Source: Candidatus Avoscillospira stercoripullorum (lineage in GTDB: Bacteria > Bacillota > Clostridia > Oscillospirales > Oscillospiraceae). Taken from it: DNA of 5,997 nt. The stretch covers positions 1 to 5,997 of the forward strand of contig DVGD01000199.1 in NCBI GenBank assembly GCA_018712905.1. The letters are read 5' to 3'. The notes under the pieces are model-generated. The model had not been told where the DNA came from. It saw only the letters and a program-made list of their open reading frames with translations, and made no database searches. Of this stretch, positions 4,561 to 5,997 are shown in pieces; the first letter of the stretch is position 1; each line of letters opens with the position of its first letter. A program made the translations under genes and the position numbers.

Positions 4561-5958
4561 TTATCCCTCTTGGCTCAGGCGGCGTCCCATGAGCACGCCC
4601 ATCACCGAGGCCATCATAAGACCCCGGGTCCAGCCGCTGGAGTCGCCCAGGCAGTGGAGACCGTGGACGTTGGTGTTGAAGTCGGCGTCCATCTTCACGC
4701 GGTTGGAGTAGAACTTGAGCTCCGGGGAGTAGAGGAGCGTCTCGTAGGAGGCGAAGCCCGGCACCACGTGATCCATGGCCTGGATGAAGTTGATGATGTT
4801 GATCATGGCGCGGTAGGGCATGGCGGCGGTGATGTCACCGGCCACGGCGTCCACCAGGGTGGGCTTTAAGTTGGACTGTGCCAGCTCCTTGGGCCAGGTG
4901 CGCTTGCCGTCGAGAATATCGCCGAAGCGCTGCACCAGGATCTGGCCGTTGGCCAGCATATTGGTGAGCTCGCCCACCTTCTGGGCGTAGGCGATGGGCT
5001 GGTTGAAGGGCACGGAGAAGTTGTGCGAGCACAGAATGGCCAGGTTGGTGTTGTTGGACTTTAATTCCTTGTAGGAGTGGCCGTTGACCACGGCCAGGTC
5101 GTTGTCGTAGTTCTCCTGGCTCACGAAGCCGCCGGGGTTCTGGCAGAAGGTGCGCACCTTGTTTTTGAAGGGGCGGGGATAGCCGATGAGCTTGGACTCA
5201 TAGAGCACCTCGTTGACCTTCTCCATGATCTCGTTGCGCACCTCCACCCGCACGCCGATGTCCACGGTGCCGGGCTGATGGGCGATGGAGTAGGAGGCGC
5301 AAAGCTGCTCCAGCCAGTCGGCGCCGCGGCGGCCGGTGGCGATGACGGTGTGCTTGGCGGTGATTTCCATGGAATCCTTGCCGTTGGTGATGCGCACGCC
5401 CAGGCAGCGGTCGCCCTCGAGGATGAGGTCGGTGCAGGCGTAGCCGAAGATCATCTCCACCCCGGCGTTCTGGAGGTGCTTCTCAATGGAGAGGTAGAGA
5501 TCCTGGGCTTTCTCGGTGCCCAGGTGGCGGATGGGGCAGTCCACCAGCTTTAAGCCGGCCTGGATGGCGCGCTTGCGGATCTCCTTGACGGCCTCGGTGT
5601 TGCCGAGACCCTCCACGTGCTCGTCGGCGCCGAACTCCAGATAGATCTTGTCGGTGTAGTCGATGGTCTCCTGAGCCAGGTCTTCGCCGATGAGGCTGGG
5701 CAGGTCGCCGCCCACCTCGTAGCTCAAAGAGAGCTTGCCGTCGGAGAAGGCGCCCGCGCCGGAAAAGCCGGTGGTGATATGGCAGTAGGGCTTGCAGTTG
5801 ACGCACTTCTTCGTCTTGGCCTTGGGGCAGTGGCGCTTTTCCACGGGCTGTCCCTTTTCCACCAGGACGATCTTTTGCTTGCTGCCCTTTTTGAGCATCT
5901 CAATGGCGGTGAAAATACCGGCAGGGCCGGCGCCCACAATTACAACATCTGTCTGCAT
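4561..5958 (-). CDS. FAD-dependent oxidoreductase, COG2509-like
   Basis: A cytoplasmic flavoprotein of 465 residues with no established reaction. The N-terminus has the FAD-binding Rossmann motif VIVGAGPAG (residues 6-14), with VEK (33-35) ending the second strand, where the acidic residue contacts ribose. A cysteine set follows: Cys44, Cys52, Cys55 and Cys59 (C-X7-C-X2-C-X3-C), next to GFSGAGAFSDGKLS (64-77). VIATGRRG (205-212) is the second dinucleotide-fold motif. RTFCQNPGGFV and the C-terminal GDSSGWTRGLMMAS (438-451) are typical of uncharacterised FAD-dependent dehydrogenases. The ATG at 5958 is used because GGAGG (5965-5969) lies six bases upstream; a GTG at 5976 would add six residues and overlap that site. 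It has its own terminator and no operon partner in the window. Fold and cofactor are firm; substrate and any metal centre are unknown. Confidence 0.88.
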   Translation of the reverse strand: MQTDVVIVGAGPAGIFTAIEMLKKGSKQKIVLVEKGQPVEKRHCPKAKTKKCVNCKPYCHITTGFSGAGAFSDGKLSLSYEVGGDLPSLIGEDLAQETIDYTDKIYLEFGADEHVEGLGNTEAVKEIRKRAIQAGLKLVDCPIRHLGTEKAQDLYLSIEKHLQNAGVEMIFGYACTDLILEGDRCLGVRITNGKDSMEITAKHTVIATGRRGADWLEQLCASYSIAHQPGTVDIGVRVEVRNEIMEKVNEVLYESKLIGYPRPFKNKVRTFCQNPGGFVSQENYDNDLAVVNGHSYKELKSNNTNLAILCSHNFSVPFNQPIAYAQKVGELTNMLANGQILVQRFGDILDGKRTWPKELAQSNLKPTLVDAVAGDITAAMPYRAMINIINFIQAMDHVVPGFASYETLLYSPELKFYSNRVKMDADFNTNVHGLHCLGDSSGWTRGLMMASVMGVLMGRRLSQEG

Positions 5959-5997
5959 CTTGATCCTCCATTGCACAGAAAAATACCCGCAGAGCCT

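Noticed and set aside
5077..5553. A 158-codon + strand frame inside the flavoprotein gene
   Set aside because: His/Gly/Val-rich shadow of the opposite strand; no start signal and no domain.

Overview
The window looks like chromosome from a GC-rich gut Firmicute, most plausibly Oscillospiraceae/Ruminococcaceae (Oscillibacter, Lawsonibacter or Flavonifractor-like). This is inferred from gene content (NCS2 permease, orphan family-1 solute-binding lipoprotein, PadR with a small membrane protein, a COG2509-type flavoprotein), strong GGAGG-type ribosome binding sites, and palindrome-rich interspersed repeats of a kind I associate with this group. No genus can be fixed from the sequence alone.

Layout. 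Positions 1-348 carry no gene. They hold a run of consecutive hairpins (18-209) that ends in a rho-independent terminator, then an inverted repeat and a good sigma-A-type promoter for the first gene. Genes 349-1677 (+, xanthine/uracil-type permease) and 2027-3370 (-, solute-binding lipoprotein) converge. Between them are a 21-bp-stem terminator, a small palindrome that also occurs inverted upstream of the permease, and copy A of an interspersed repeat (1776-1997). An AT-rich divergent promoter region (3371-3520) separates the lipoprotein gene from a small + strand operon: a single-pass membrane protein (3521-3961) and a PadR-family regulator (4001-4354). The operon converges with a long flavoprotein gene on the - strand (4561-5958). 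Copy B of the repeat (4357-4496) and a clear - strand terminator lie between them.

How the genes fit together. The permease probably imports a purine or pyrimidine base. The lipoprotein probably captures an extracellular ligand, but no ABC permease or ATPase gene is present here. The PadR protein probably regulates its own operon and possibly the divergent lipoprotein gene. The flavoprotein appears to be an independent transcription unit. Nothing shows the four units forming one pathway.

The most interesting signal is non-coding. The two copies of the interspersed repeat fold into the same series of hairpins. One stem has different bases in the two copies but stays fully paired, and another differs only by G-C versus G.U. 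Both copies sit between convergent genes. Copy A also carries an 82-base palindromic insert that copy B lacks. I see no evidence of a defence system, CRISPR array, prophage or transposase.
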